DNA of 64,000 bases from Promethearchaeota archaeon (GTDB lineage: Archaea > Asgardarchaeota > Thorarchaeia > Thorarchaeales > Thorarchaeaceae). Of the stretch, positions 24,203-33,201 are shown piece by piece; the first letter of the stretch is position 1; the number at the start of each line of letters is the position of its first letter. Below the pieces are notes generated by a model. The model was not told the DNA's origin. It saw nothing but the letters and a program-made list of their open reading frames with translations, and did no database searches. The stretch covers positions 1 to 64,000 of the forward strand of contig WJMJ01000096.1 of assembly GCA_014728035.1 (NCBI GenBank), in the 5' to 3' direction. Made by a program: the position numbers and the translations under genes.

Positions 24203-25270
24203 ATGGTTTGGCAAAACATCATAATACAGGGTGATTGCTTACGGGCCATTGAGAATCTCACGCCAGAATACCATGGAAAAATCAAACTAATCTATATAGA
24301 CCCACCCTTCTTTTCCGGTACTGATTATAGTCTAAAAAAGAGATATGATGAAAGCTCAAGCAATGATTCACCAGAGATTGAAGATATCAAAACTTATAGT
24401 GATAAATGGGAAGGTGGTCTTGAAGAATATCTCAAATTCATGAGAGAGCGACTAGAACTAATGCCAGAATTACTTACTGAGGATGGTAGTATCTGGATCC
24501 ATCTTGACTTTCATGTCGCACACTACATCAAAACAATTCTCGATGAAATAATGGGATACCATAACTTTGTGAATCAAATAATTTGGAAGAGAACCAATAG
24601 TCCGAAAATCCAGAGCAAGGGTTTTGGTAGTCAGCATGATATTATTCTTCTCTATGCTAAAGATTCATCCAATTTCAGAACAAATCTCGTTTATCGGGAA
24701 CATGATGAACGAGCACTAAAACCGTATAGCTATAAGGATGAGAGAGGTAGATTCAGACTTATAGAAATAGAAGCACAAGGTATTCAACGCACTGAAGGAA
24801 GGAAAAGATACGAGTGGAGAGGAAGAACTGCACCATATCTGTACAAGAGAGAAAAACTGGATGCATGGTGGGAGCAAGGATTAATCTACGAGAGTAGAAA
24901 CAATAGATATTCTAAGAAGCAATATTTAGCTGATGTTCCAGGAATCCCTGTTTCTGACCTGTGGTTGGACATCCCACCCCTTCAAGGATCTTCAAAAGAA
25001 TATCTGGGTTTTATTACTCAAAAACCAGAAGCGTTACTGGAAAGAATTATTCATGCTGCAACTATCAAAAATGATATCGTGGCAGATTTTTTTGCGGGTT
25101 CAGGTACAACAGCAGCCGTAGCTGAAAAAACAGGAAGAAAATGGATTGCATGTGATTGGTCGGAAATATCAATCGACCTAATCCAAAAAAGACTGGAGCA
25201 AATCTGGAAAAAGTGGCCGAAAGGAAAAGAACCAATAAAGGCAAATTTGGTTAAAGTTGATAATAGCTAA
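24203..25270 (+). CDS. Site-specific DNA methyltransferase (adenine-N6/cytosine-N4 class, beta order)
   Basis: The catalytic motif IV DPPF (about residues 34-37) precedes the SAM-binding motif I FFAGSGTT (about 292-299), the order of beta-class amino-methyltransferases such as type III Mod and CcrM-like enzymes. DPPF rather than SPPY points to adenine N6. The central region (about 150-250) with many aromatic and basic residues should be the target-recognition part. A GAGG ribosome site precedes the ATG. No endonuclease gene is beside it, since the next gene is a CDF transporter, so it is an orphan methyltransferase here; its role could be regulation or protection. Confidence 0.92.
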   Translation: MVWQNIIIQGDCLRAIENLTPEYHGKIKLIYIDPPFFSGTDYSLKKRYDESSSNDSPEIEDIKTYSDKWEGGLEEYLKFMRERLELMPELLTEDGSIWIHLDFHVAHYIKTILDEIMGYHNFVNQIIWKRTNSPKIQSKGFGSQHDIILLYAKDSSNFRTNLVYREHDERALKPYSYKDERGRFRLIEIEAQGIQRTEGRKRYEWRGRTAPYLYKREKLDAWWEQGLIYESRNNRYSKKQYLADVPGIPVSDLWLDIPPLQGSSKEYLGFITQKPEALLERIIHAATIKNDIVADFFAGSGTTAAVAEKTGRKWIACDWSEISIDLIQKRLEQIWKKWPKGKEPIKANLVKVDNS

Positions 25271-25308
25271 AATAGTAACCATTTGTAAGAAATTCTAGAG
25301 GAGAGGTC

Positions 25309-26550
25309 ATGGTAGCAGAAAGAAAAGAAAAAGATGAATTTTATCGAGGAGAAAGGGTAGCTATTTTATCGGTCTTCCTAATGATTTTCTTAACCGTTCT
25401 GAAGGGGTCGGCGGGTCTATTTTATAATAGTGTTGCATTATTGGCTGATGCAATAAACTCCTTTGCGGACATTCTTGCCTCTGCATTGATTTGGTCTGGA
25501 TTGCGATTAGCTAGTAAAGAGGCAGATGAGAAATTTCCATATGGATACTTTAGAGGGGAAACTCTTGCGTCTCTTGCGGTAGGAACCATGGTCTTAATTA
25601 CAGGAGGGCAGATTATTCTTGAAGGAGTCCGTGGCTTAATTGAGCCTTCACAAATTTCAGATGGTTTTATCCCGCTGCTAGCAGCAGCAATTTCATCAAT
25701 CATATATTTCATTCTATCAAAGTATAAGCGAAAAGTCGGAGAAGAGATAGGAAGCCAAGGACTTATTGCAGACAGTACTCATTCCATGTTAGATGTTTAT
25801 TCTGGTTTGATTGTATTTATTGGGATATCATTCTCAATCCTAGGATTTCCTTTAGCTGAAATCGTTGTAGCTTTGATTATTGGAATATACATTATCAAAG
25901 AAGGTCTAGAACTTGCCAAGGATGCAATTATGTCACTCATGGATGCAAATGTGAATCCAGAATTAGCTAAAGAGATTCAAACCCTTACTGAAGCTGATGA
26001 TGAAGTGCTTGATGCACATGACGTCAAAGTTAGAAGATCAGGTCCTGTCCAGTTTGTCGAGATGCATATTATTGTTGATAGAGATCTACATGTTGAATCC
26101 GCTTTCAAGATAATGTCTGAGATAGAAGAAAAAATATCAGAAAAATACCCAACAATCGAATCGATAACGGTGAGAATCGAACCAGGAGAGAACATCCCAA
26201 ATTATGTAGCAATCCCTGTTGATTCTGATGGTACGGATTCTCAATACATGTTTGAACATTTCGGAAAAGCTCCATTTTTCGCACTTTGTGAAATTTATGA
26301 GGATAGGTGTGAAACTAGATTTATTGAGAATCCGGGATATGCAGTAGAAAAACAGAGAGGGCAACTAGCTGTAGATGCTCTTGTGAAACACAATGTGAAA
26401 GCAGTAATAGTTGGAGAGATTGGTATGGGCCCATTAGGATTGTTGAGAGGTTTCAGTATAATGGTATACAAAATTAATGAGGAAATCAAGGATTTTCGTA
26501 CAGTCCTTAAGAAATTCCAAGAGGGCGAACTTGAAAGAATAGGCGCATGA
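25309..26550 (+). CDS. CDF cation efflux transporter fused to a NifX-like domain
   Basis: Residues 1-205 are the six-helix cation diffusion facilitator unit with the metal-site Asp/His pairs (the NSVALLADAINSFAD helix and a matching DSTHSMLDVYSGL helix). Residues 205-285 are the usual cytoplasmic CDF domain. The last 120 residues are a dinitrogenase Fe-Mo cofactor (NifX/NifB-C-like) domain: FGKAPFFALCEIYED, a NPG turn and VKAVIVGEIGMGPLGLLRG. CDF proteins export Zn, Fe or Mn in exchange for protons. CDF-NifX fusions are known from archaea; the extra domain may bind a metal or metallocluster for control. A GGAGAGG site precedes the ATG. Confidence 0.93.
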   Translation: MVAERKEKDEFYRGERVAILSVFLMIFLTVLKGSAGLFYNSVALLADAINSFADILASALIWSGLRLASKEADEKFPYGYFRGETLASLAVGTMVLITGGQIILEGVRGLIEPSQISDGFIPLLAAAISSIIYFILSKYKRKVGEEIGSQGLIADSTHSMLDVYSGLIVFIGISFSILGFPLAEIVVALIIGIYIIKEGLELAKDAIMSLMDANVNPELAKEIQTLTEADDEVLDAHDVKVRRSGPVQFVEMHIIVDRDLHVESAFKIMSEIEEKISEKYPTIESITVRIEPGENIPNYVAIPVDSDGTDSQYMFEHFGKAPFFALCEIYEDRCETRFIENPGYAVEKQRGQLAVDALVKHNVKAVIVGEIGMGPLGLLRGFSIMVYKINEEIKDFRTVLKKFQEGELERIGA

Positions 26551-26609
26551 ATAACCGAGAGATATATCAAATAGTGCATTGAATAGTTCTCTTATTGAGA
26601 ATCATTGAG

Positions 26610-27089
26610 ATGGACATATTGAGAGTTAAAGGAAGAACAGGAGAAGTTCTAAGGTTTGGTCTTGGAGCTAGAAGTTGGTTGTACGCCCAAATGGAGGGAG
26701 CACCTGAAGAATTTACTTGGAGACCTCCCGAAGGCGGTAGATCTGCATCAGATGTAGTGAGTCATATTGCATGGGTCGTGTCTGTGGTTTGCACAAAGAT
26801 TGCTGAAGACTACAATATAGATACATCTGGGAAAGACATCGGGGCCACTGCGAATCTAGTTGTTGCACTACGAGAAGAGGTTGAAACTGCGTATGATATT
26901 CTCAGAAAATTATGTCGTGACCTTCGAGATGAACAATTAGATGAAACAACAAAACTACCACCTCCCTCACAGATAAAAAAAGGGACAGTAGAGCAGGTTC
27001 TGCGAATAATGACTGGATACCATACTATCCATCACGCAGGTCAAGTTGCACTTCTTATCAGACGAGCAAAAACAGCAGTACTCAAATAA
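26610..27089 (+). CDS. DinB/YfiT-like putative metalloenzyme
   Basis: The 159-residue protein is a four-helix bundle type: helix 1 around LRFGLGARSWLYAQM, a WRPPEGGRSASDVVSHIAW block (first His), a middle helix with regular Leu, and the closing YHTIHHAGQVALLIRR helix with the remaining His ligands. This three-His layout is that of the DinB/DUF664 superfamily, whose members are thiol-dependent transferases or remain unassigned. A TTG five codons upstream (26595) is an alternative start. It is convergent with sdhB, with 12 bases between the genes. Confidence 0.8.
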   Translation: MDILRVKGRTGEVLRFGLGARSWLYAQMEGAPEEFTWRPPEGGRSASDVVSHIAWVVSVVCTKIAEDYNIDTSGKDIGATANLVVALREEVETAYDILRKLCRDLRDEQLDETTKLPPPSQIKKGTVEQVLRIMTGYHTIHHAGQVALLIRRAKTAVLK

Positions 27090-27101
27090 ATGAATAGCCA
27101 T

Positions 27102-27833
27102 CTACTCGTTCTTTATTTTTCGAATTGCTCCACCGGGAGCAACACCTTTTGGACAGACCTTTACACAGTTCATTATCAATTCACAAAGTAATGCACCATC
27201 ATCACGCTTCGCATCTTCTAGATATCTCTTTGGTTCTGGAGTTCTGGAATCGCTATAGAATCTCCATGCTTTAGCAAGTGCTGCGGGTCCGAGATATTCT
27301 TCTTCCTCAGAATTAACCGGGCAAGAACCAAAACATAGAGCACACATAATACAATTTACGTACCGTTCAATCTTTTTTCTATCCGCAGGTTTCTGGGTTC
27401 GTGGAGTTTCTCCTTCTTCAGTATCGGACCAAAGCCTAAGTTCATTAAGAGCTGCATAAAAGCGTTGCATATCGACAACTAGATCCTTCAATAGAGGTAA
27501 GTTTGGTAATGGCTCAATTAAGACTTCATTGCCAGGAGTCCATCCTTGAGGTGCTTCCACTAGAGCGGGAAATGGCTGAAGGTTCCGCTCATCTTTCTTA
27601 AGTGATATTAGTTGTGTCCTACAAGCTAACCGAGGTATCTTGTCAATCAACATAGCGCAACTACCACAAACTGCACCTCTGCAAGAATAACGAAATGAGA
27701 GAGAGGGGTCCATTCGGTCTTGTATTTGAAACAGAGCATCGAGCACTGTCATCCCTTCTCGTACTTCCACTTTGTAGAGATCATAATGAGAGATTTTACC
27801 TCCGGTTTTACTTCTTGCAATTCTGAACAGCAT
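27102..27833 (-). CDS. sdhB: Succinate dehydrogenase / fumarate reductase iron-sulfur subunit
   Basis: It passes electrons between the flavoprotein and the electron carrier. The 243-residue protein has the 2Fe-2S plant-type domain (CRGAVCGSC, about residues 51-59, and a further Cys at LACRT) and the alpha-helical ferredoxin domain with CIMCALCFGSCPV and NCVKVCPKG for the other two clusters. The gene begins on the last base of the sdhA stop codon (TGATG), so the pair is coupled. No SdhC/D or SdhE/F anchor gene is adjacent. Confidence 0.95.
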   Translation of the reverse strand: MLFRIARSKTGGKISHYDLYKVEVREGMTVLDALFQIQDRMDPSLSFRYSCRGAVCGSCAMLIDKIPRLACRTQLISLKKDERNLQPFPALVEAPQGWTPGNEVLIEPLPNLPLLKDLVVDMQRFYAALNELRLWSDTEEGETPRTQKPADRKKIERYVNCIMCALCFGSCPVNSEEEEYLGPAALAKAWRFYSDSRTPEPKRYLEDAKRDDGALLCELIMNCVKVCPKGVAPGGAIRKIKNE

Positions 27834-29515
27834 CAGTAAGCCCGCTCCTTTACTTCAAATTGTCCAAGAGTTACGTCAATATATTCAGTCTTGATGGCAC
27901 CATTTTTCATAAGTGTGAACAATGAATGCTTTAGGAATTCTGAGTCATTCCTGCTTGGGTAATCTAATCTCCAATGTGCACCACGACTTTCCCTTCGCAT
28001 GAGAGCTCCCATTGTGATTATCTCCGCTAGCGTTAGCATGTTTTCCAGTTCTAGTGTCCTAACCAAGGAATAATTGAATCTGATATCACTTGGTCCGATT
28101 GAGATATTTTCAAATCTTTCTCTAAGGTTTCTAATTACTCGCAGTGCCTGTTCTAGTTGTTCTTGATTTCGATAAACACCAACAAGTTGGTCCATTGTCG
28201 CTTTCATTTCTTGTCGCAAGTTATGAGGTGACTCTCCCTCCTGACGAACTACCATTGCCTGTAGCTTACCACGGTCCTTGAAAGCCATTTCTTCCACACA
28301 GGAAGAATCTACAAAGTCACAGCTTTTGATATAATTTGAAACAGACTTTCCAACCAACCGACCGAAAACAAGAGTTTCAAGAAGCGAGTTTCCACCAAGG
28401 CGATTTGCACCATGTACACTCATACAGGAGGTCTCACCTACAGCATATAATCCGGGAATTGATGTTATACCATCCTTATTACAATGAATACCACCCATAG
28501 AATAGTGTTGTCCAGGTTGTACCGGAATGGGTTGGTCAATAGGGTCGATACCAGCAAAATCAATAGAGATATCTCTAATTCCAGGAAGACGGGCTTCTAT
28601 TTTATCTTCACCAAGATGACGCAAGTCAAGATGCACGAATTCATTTTCAAATCCTCGACCTTCTTCGATTTCGGTTCTAATGGCGCGTGCAACAATATCT
28701 CTGGGAGCTAACTCCATTTGTTCAGGAGCATAATTCTTCATGAAACGATCTCCGGAAGAATTAAACAGATATCCACCTTCTCCACGGGCTCCTTCAGTTA
28801 TGAGAATATTAGAACCAAACAGTGTCGTTGGATGGAATTGTATGAATTCCATATCTTTCAATGAAGCACCCGCTCGCAAGGCTAATGCACACCCATCTCC
28901 TGTGTTAATGAGAGCATTAGTTGACTTGCCATATATTCTTCCAAATCCACCTGTTGCAAGTACAATAGATTTCGCTACTATTCCAATAATTTCCCCAGTG
29001 GAAATTTCAAGCGCAGTTAAGCCACAGATTTTTCCATCTTTACTTACAAGAGAGGTTACAAACCATTCTTCGTAGATAGTAATACCCTTTCGAAGTACTT
29101 GCTCAAATGTGGTATGCAGAAGATTATGACCGGTTCTATCAGCTGCATAGCAAGTTCTTGGAAACAGAGCACCACCAAAGGGGCGTTGGGCAATATCTCC
29201 ATCTTCTGTTCGTGAGAAAGCAGTACCCCACCTTTCGTTTTCAATCACAGCCTTTGGTGCCTCACGAGTCAAGACTTCTACAACATCTTGATCAGCAAGA
29301 TAGTCGGATCCTTTCACTGTGTCGAAGGCATGCTGCTCCCATGAATCATCCGGACCCATCGCAGCATTGATTCCACCTTGTGCAGCAACAGAATGAGACC
29401 GTAAGGGATGAACCTTTGTCAATATTGCAACGTCACAATTATCCGCAAGCTCAATTGCAGTTCTCAGACCTGACAAGCCAGCTCCTACTACTAATACGTC
29501 ATGCTTCAGAGTCAA
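27833..29515 (-). CDS. sdhA: Succinate dehydrogenase / fumarate reductase flavoprotein subunit
   Basis: The catalytic subunit that interconverts succinate and fumarate. The 560 residues start with the FAD-binding GAGLSGLRTA motif. HSVAAQGGINAA is the conserved flavin-linkage and active-site block, ATGGFGR and the HPTTLFGSNILITEGARGEGG catalytic stretch follow, and RESRGAHWR lies near the C-terminus. All catalytic blocks are present. The direction of reaction cannot be told from sequence. The gene is transcribed away from the restriction gene at 29680, with 164 bases between the starts. Together with fumC and korAB it makes part of a TCA branch. Confidence 0.96.
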   Translation of the reverse strand: MTLKHDVLVVGAGLSGLRTAIELADNCDVAILTKVHPLRSHSVAAQGGINAAMGPDDSWEQHAFDTVKGSDYLADQDVVEVLTREAPKAVIENERWGTAFSRTEDGDIAQRPFGGALFPRTCYAADRTGHNLLHTTFEQVLRKGITIYEEWFVTSLVSKDGKICGLTALEISTGEIIGIVAKSIVLATGGFGRIYGKSTNALINTGDGCALALRAGASLKDMEFIQFHPTTLFGSNILITEGARGEGGYLFNSSGDRFMKNYAPEQMELAPRDIVARAIRTEIEEGRGFENEFVHLDLRHLGEDKIEARLPGIRDISIDFAGIDPIDQPIPVQPGQHYSMGGIHCNKDGITSIPGLYAVGETSCMSVHGANRLGGNSLLETLVFGRLVGKSVSNYIKSCDFVDSSCVEEMAFKDRGKLQAMVVRQEGESPHNLRQEMKATMDQLVGVYRNQEQLEQALRVIRNLRERFENISIGPSDIRFNYSLVRTLELENMLTLAEIITMGALMRRESRGAHWRLDYPSRNDSEFLKHSLFTLMKNGAIKTEYIDVTLGQFEVKERAY

Positions 29516-29679
29516 ATTTTCTCTCCTCAGAACAACAATTCTCTGAACAGAAACTTATCGGAGGCATGTACTTAAAGCACCTTTTGGGGTGTATACTATC
29601 AAAAAACGGTTTCAGAATCAATATTTATTTATCAGAAGATTATTCAAACTCCTCATTCGTAACTAGAGGAGATGTACGA

Positions 29680-30396
29680 TTGACAAGTGTCATTGAGATG
29701 ACAACTAAAGAGTTAGCTAGAAAAATTGAAGCTATCAAAGCTTTAGGTTTTGTAAGAAGTGCACGAAAAGGACCAACTGGAATAGGACATACATTCGAAG
29801 GTCTAATGGGATATTCTGAGAACAACATATCAGTCCCGGATTGGGGAGTAGTTGAGTTGAAGACGACTAGGAAAAACTCGGATAATCTAATAACATTGTT
29901 TTCAAAAGTACCTAAAAGAAGAAAAGGACTAACCCCAAAATTATTGGTGGAAAAATACGGATATTGGGATGAGAGAAAGCAAAGACAAGCCCTATATACC
30001 TCAATCAATGGTACAAAACCAAACAGTCTTGGTTGGATTTTGAAGATAGATGAGAAAGAAAATACTTTAAAGATATTTCACAATGGAACTGAAGTTGCAT
30101 ATCAACCATTAAAGGAATTGGAATCAATCATAGACAGAAAAGTAAATAATCTTGCACTTGTTTTAGCGGATACTAAAACTAAAGGAAAAGATGAATTCTT
30201 TCATTATAACGAAGCATGGTTATTGGCAAATCCTGAGAGTGAAAATTTGATTGGTTTGATTAGAGGTGGCTATTTGATTTTCGACTGGAGAATGCACATA
30301 AAATCAACTGGACGTGCAAGAGATCATGGTCCAGGATACCGAATAAAAGAATCATCATTACCAAAATTATACTCTGAAAAAGTGAAACTTGTCTAA
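29680..30396 (+). CDS. MvaI/BcnI-type restriction endonuclease
   Basis: A type II endonuclease of the monomeric MvaI/BcnI family. The TTG at 29680 has a GAGGAG ribosome site about 9 bases upstream and gives 238 residues, close to the known family sizes; the frame is open to 29380 but that part is antisense to sdhA. The GIGHTFEGLMG block is followed by the catalytic D-x4-E-x-K as PDWGVVELK (Asp54, Glu59, Lys61), then the family's K-rich loop and FHYNEAWL near the end. Family members cut CCNGG-type sites; the exact site here is unknown. It is convergent with its likely cognate methyltransferase gene, sharing 4 bases. Confidence 0.9.
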   Translation: MTSVIEMTTKELARKIEAIKALGFVRSARKGPTGIGHTFEGLMGYSENNISVPDWGVVELKTTRKNSDNLITLFSKVPKRRKGLTPKLLVEKYGYWDERKQRQALYTSINGTKPNSLGWILKIDEKENTLKIFHNGTEVAYQPLKELESIIDRKVNNLALVLADTKTKGKDEFFHYNEAWLLANPESENLIGLIRGGYLIFDWRMHIKSTGRARDHGPGYRIKESSLPKLYSEKVKLV

Positions 30397-31688
30397 GTCT
30401 TTCGTAAAATAACGATATTCTCGGTATGCATAGTATCAGCAGATACCCCCTCAATGTTTTCAGGAGCATTTTGCCACGGCATCCGCTTTGTTGGTATATC
30501 TCTCCCAATTGTTCGTTCATGGGTGAAACCAATACGCTCTCCTAATTCAACAATGATGAGATTTGTGGGTATTCGAATTCTACTCATTGACCTATTACCA
30601 ACTACTATACATGCAACTGAATTCTCTCTTAGAGTTCTGAACATTTCCATCAAGGATTGATTCAATTCGAAAAAGAAATTATAGAAATCCCTTGCACGTT
30701 TTTTACTCCTCTTACGAATTGCGGAAAAAGTCAAATCAAGAATATCACTTTCTAATGCATTCTGATCATATTCCCTCTTAGCCCTACCACCTAATCCTCT
30801 CTTGTCAACTGTCTTGACAGATTCCAATTCCAAACCAATCCAAAGAGCGGGATATCTGCTAAATTGACCATATGCGACCGTAGTTGAATGATCACCATAA
30901 GGAGGCGAAGTAATAATCAAATCAATAGATTCACTTTCAATAGGAGTGTCTCTATTATCAATCTCAATTATTTCTGGTTGAAAATAAGATTCTGGTAGAT
31001 TCCGTTTAAAGCCCGCCATCAGCGGGATACATCTATCAACGTGAGAAATAAAAGAAGATAAAACATCAGGCTTGAATACCTTCATTTTTTCCTTTTTCAT
31101 TCGTACAATTTTGAACTCACGTTTTTTTAGATACGAAACATCTCTTACGGTGGAAGATAGACATAGCAGAAAGAAATTTCGAATGCTTTCGTTGGATATT
31201 GAATCAATAGCATGTCTGATGATACCTAAATCCAATTGCACATCAGATGCGAACCAGTAATCAATATTGGGCATTTTTGGTGGATCAAATCGCTTCTGTT
31301 CCTTTTTTAGTTGATGCATCCTATCAAATACATTACTCTTTGATTCTTTTAACTTAGTAGGAGAGATTGGTCTTGTTTTTACTCTTGAAAGGAAAATAGC
31401 AAATGGATTTAGGTCTGTACCTATTGATTGACGTTTGGATAACATCGACTCAACAAGAGTTGATCCCGATCCACAAAAAGGATCCCAAATTAAATCAGTG
31501 GGATTTGAATATAAATTTAACAATCGATTAACAATTTGAGGAATCATTCTAGCAGGATAAGGATGCAGTCCATGTGTGAAATACTTAGTATCAGCCCCAG
31601 AGAAAGTCCAATCCTCTGATTTAGAGTCTTCAATCTCTGAGTCATAATCGCTAATCCGGGTCTGATCCATATGTTTCCAACCACGCAT
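30393..31688 (-). CDS. DNA methyltransferase (N4-cytosine type) of the MvaI/BcnI-like system
   Basis: The 431-residue protein has SAM-binding motif I DPFCGSGSTLVE near residue 70 and catalytic motif IV TSPPYG near residue 262. SPPY is the form typical of N4-cytosine methyltransferases, which is what MvaI- and BcnI-type endonucleases pair with. Between the motifs lies a Lys/Arg-rich region (KKREFKIVRMKKEKMK) that may touch DNA. The C-terminal end has GNRSMSRIRIPTN. Its 3' end overlaps the endonuclease gene by 4 bases tail to tail. It should protect host sites from the endonuclease. The ATG at 31670 is an alternative start. Confidence 0.93.
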   Translation of the reverse strand: MRGWKHMDQTRISDYDSEIEDSKSEDWTFSGADTKYFTHGLHPYPARMIPQIVNRLLNLYSNPTDLIWDPFCGSGSTLVESMLSKRQSIGTDLNPFAIFLSRVKTRPISPTKLKESKSNVFDRMHQLKKEQKRFDPPKMPNIDYWFASDVQLDLGIIRHAIDSISNESIRNFFLLCLSSTVRDVSYLKKREFKIVRMKKEKMKVFKPDVLSSFISHVDRCIPLMAGFKRNLPESYFQPEIIEIDNRDTPIESESIDLIITSPPYGDHSTTVAYGQFSRYPALWIGLELESVKTVDKRGLGGRAKREYDQNALESDILDLTFSAIRKRSKKRARDFYNFFFELNQSLMEMFRTLRENSVACIVVGNRSMSRIRIPTNLIIVELGERIGFTHERTIGRDIPTKRMPWQNAPENIEGVSADTMHTENIVILRKT

Positions 31689-31790
31689 AGATTATTTCAC
31701 CAACTTATCAAACTAATGATTTTCATCCAGTTTCTACAATTGATTGAAATAGGAGATAATAAATTCCTATCAGATTGATGTTGTTTTCGC

Positions 31791-33176
31791 CTATACCATC
31801 TTCTTGGGATCTAAAATCTCATCAATATTGTCAAGTGAAATAGCCATATCATCCAAAGTTTCACGAATTGTCTTTCCAGATTTCAAAGCAGTTTGTGCTA
31901 CCTCTGATGCCTTATCATATCCGATATGAGGAGTTAGCCTCGTTACAATCATCAGACTTCTTTCTAATTGTGAAGAGATATGTTCTTCATTTGCTTCCAA
32001 ACCCTTAAGACAATTATTTGTAAACGACGTAATTCCATTAGTGAGAATATGAATGGATTCGAGAAGATTGGATATAATAAGAGGTTTGGTGACATTCAAA
32101 TCAAGCACACTTCCTAGAGATTCGGCCATTGAAATTGCATGATCGTATCCAGCAACCTGGATGCAGACCTGAATCAAAGCTTCTGATTGAGTAGGATTAA
32201 CTTTTCCTGGCATGATAGAAGAACCAGGTTCATTAGCTGGTAGTTTGAGTTCACCCAGTCCTGCACGTGGTCCTGAGCCCATCCACCGAATGTCATTTGC
32301 CATTTTGATTAGTCCTAATGCTAGAACTCTGAGAGTTCCGCTAACTCGAATCATGGTTCTATGTGAAGCAATACCCTCAGCTTTTACGGAATGGGTTCTG
32401 AAAGGAAATCCAGTAATCTTTTCAAGATGAGATACGACCCGTTCTGCAAACCCTTGGCTTGTGTTGACTCCTGTTCCAAGAGCTGTTCCACCAATAGGAA
32501 CAACTACCAGATCCTCACGGATTTCTTGTATCTCTCCAAATGATTTTACCAACTGTGTTTGATATACCGAGAATTCAGTACTGAGAGATATCGGAACTGC
32601 ATCCTGAAGATGGGTTCGTCCAACTTTTACGATGTCATTGAACTGTTCGATTTTGTCATCCAGAACATGAATCATCTTATCTATTGCAGGAAGTAAATCT
32701 TTGCTGATTGCATCTAAAGCTGCAACATGCATAGCTGTTGGAATGACATCGTTTGACGATTGTCCCATATTCACATGATCATTCGGATGAACTGGCTTTT
32801 TCTTTCCCATGGGAAATCCAAGGATTTCGTTCGCCCTATTTGCAAGAACCTCGTTCATGTTCATATTGGTCTGTGTTCCTGAACCAGTCTGGAACAAATC
32901 AATCGGAAATTGGTCAAGCATTTTTTTATCAAGGAGAATTTCATCAATTGCCTGAAGGATTGCATTGCTTAGTTCTTCATTGATATCACCATTATCAGAG
33001 TTAGCAAGAAGACATGCTTTTTTGACCTGTGCTAAAGCAACGATGAACTTGGAAGGCAACTGTTTTCCAGAGATTCTAAAATTCATCAGTGCTCTTTGAG
33101 TATTGATACCCCAATAAACATCAGCTGGTACCTCAAGGTCTCCAAGCATATCGTGTTCGATTCTCTTTTCGGTCAT
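31791..33176 (-). CDS. fumC: Class II fumarate hydratase
   Basis: It interconverts fumarate and malate without an iron-sulfur cluster. The 461 residues have the superfamily signature GSSIMPGKVNP (about 316-326), the SSNDVIPTAMH region and GSGTQTNMN, with a normal length. It lies 25 bases after korB on the same strand, so korA-korB-fumC is likely one transcript. The R-M methyltransferase gene follows. With SdhAB this gives malate-fumarate-succinate, and with the oxoacid oxidoreductase succinyl-CoA to 2-oxoglutarate. Confidence 0.97.
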   Translation of the reverse strand: MTEKRIEHDMLGDLEVPADVYWGINTQRALMNFRISGKQLPSKFIVALAQVKKACLLANSDNGDINEELSNAILQAIDEILLDKKMLDQFPIDLFQTGSGTQTNMNMNEVLANRANEILGFPMGKKKPVHPNDHVNMGQSSNDVIPTAMHVAALDAISKDLLPAIDKMIHVLDDKIEQFNDIVKVGRTHLQDAVPISLSTEFSVYQTQLVKSFGEIQEIREDLVVVPIGGTALGTGVNTSQGFAERVVSHLEKITGFPFRTHSVKAEGIASHRTMIRVSGTLRVLALGLIKMANDIRWMGSGPRAGLGELKLPANEPGSSIMPGKVNPTQSEALIQVCIQVAGYDHAISMAESLGSVLDLNVTKPLIISNLLESIHILTNGITSFTNNCLKGLEANEEHISSQLERSLMIVTRLTPHIGYDKASEVAQTALKSGKTIRETLDDMAISLDNIDEILDPKKMV

Positions 33177-33201
33177 GTCAGAACCTCTGTCATTGATACC
33201 A

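Noticed and set aside
29380-29679. Long N-terminal extension of the restriction endonuclease frame
   Set aside because: It runs antisense over the start of sdhA and has no ribosome site; the TTG at 29680 has a GAGGAG site and gives the family length.
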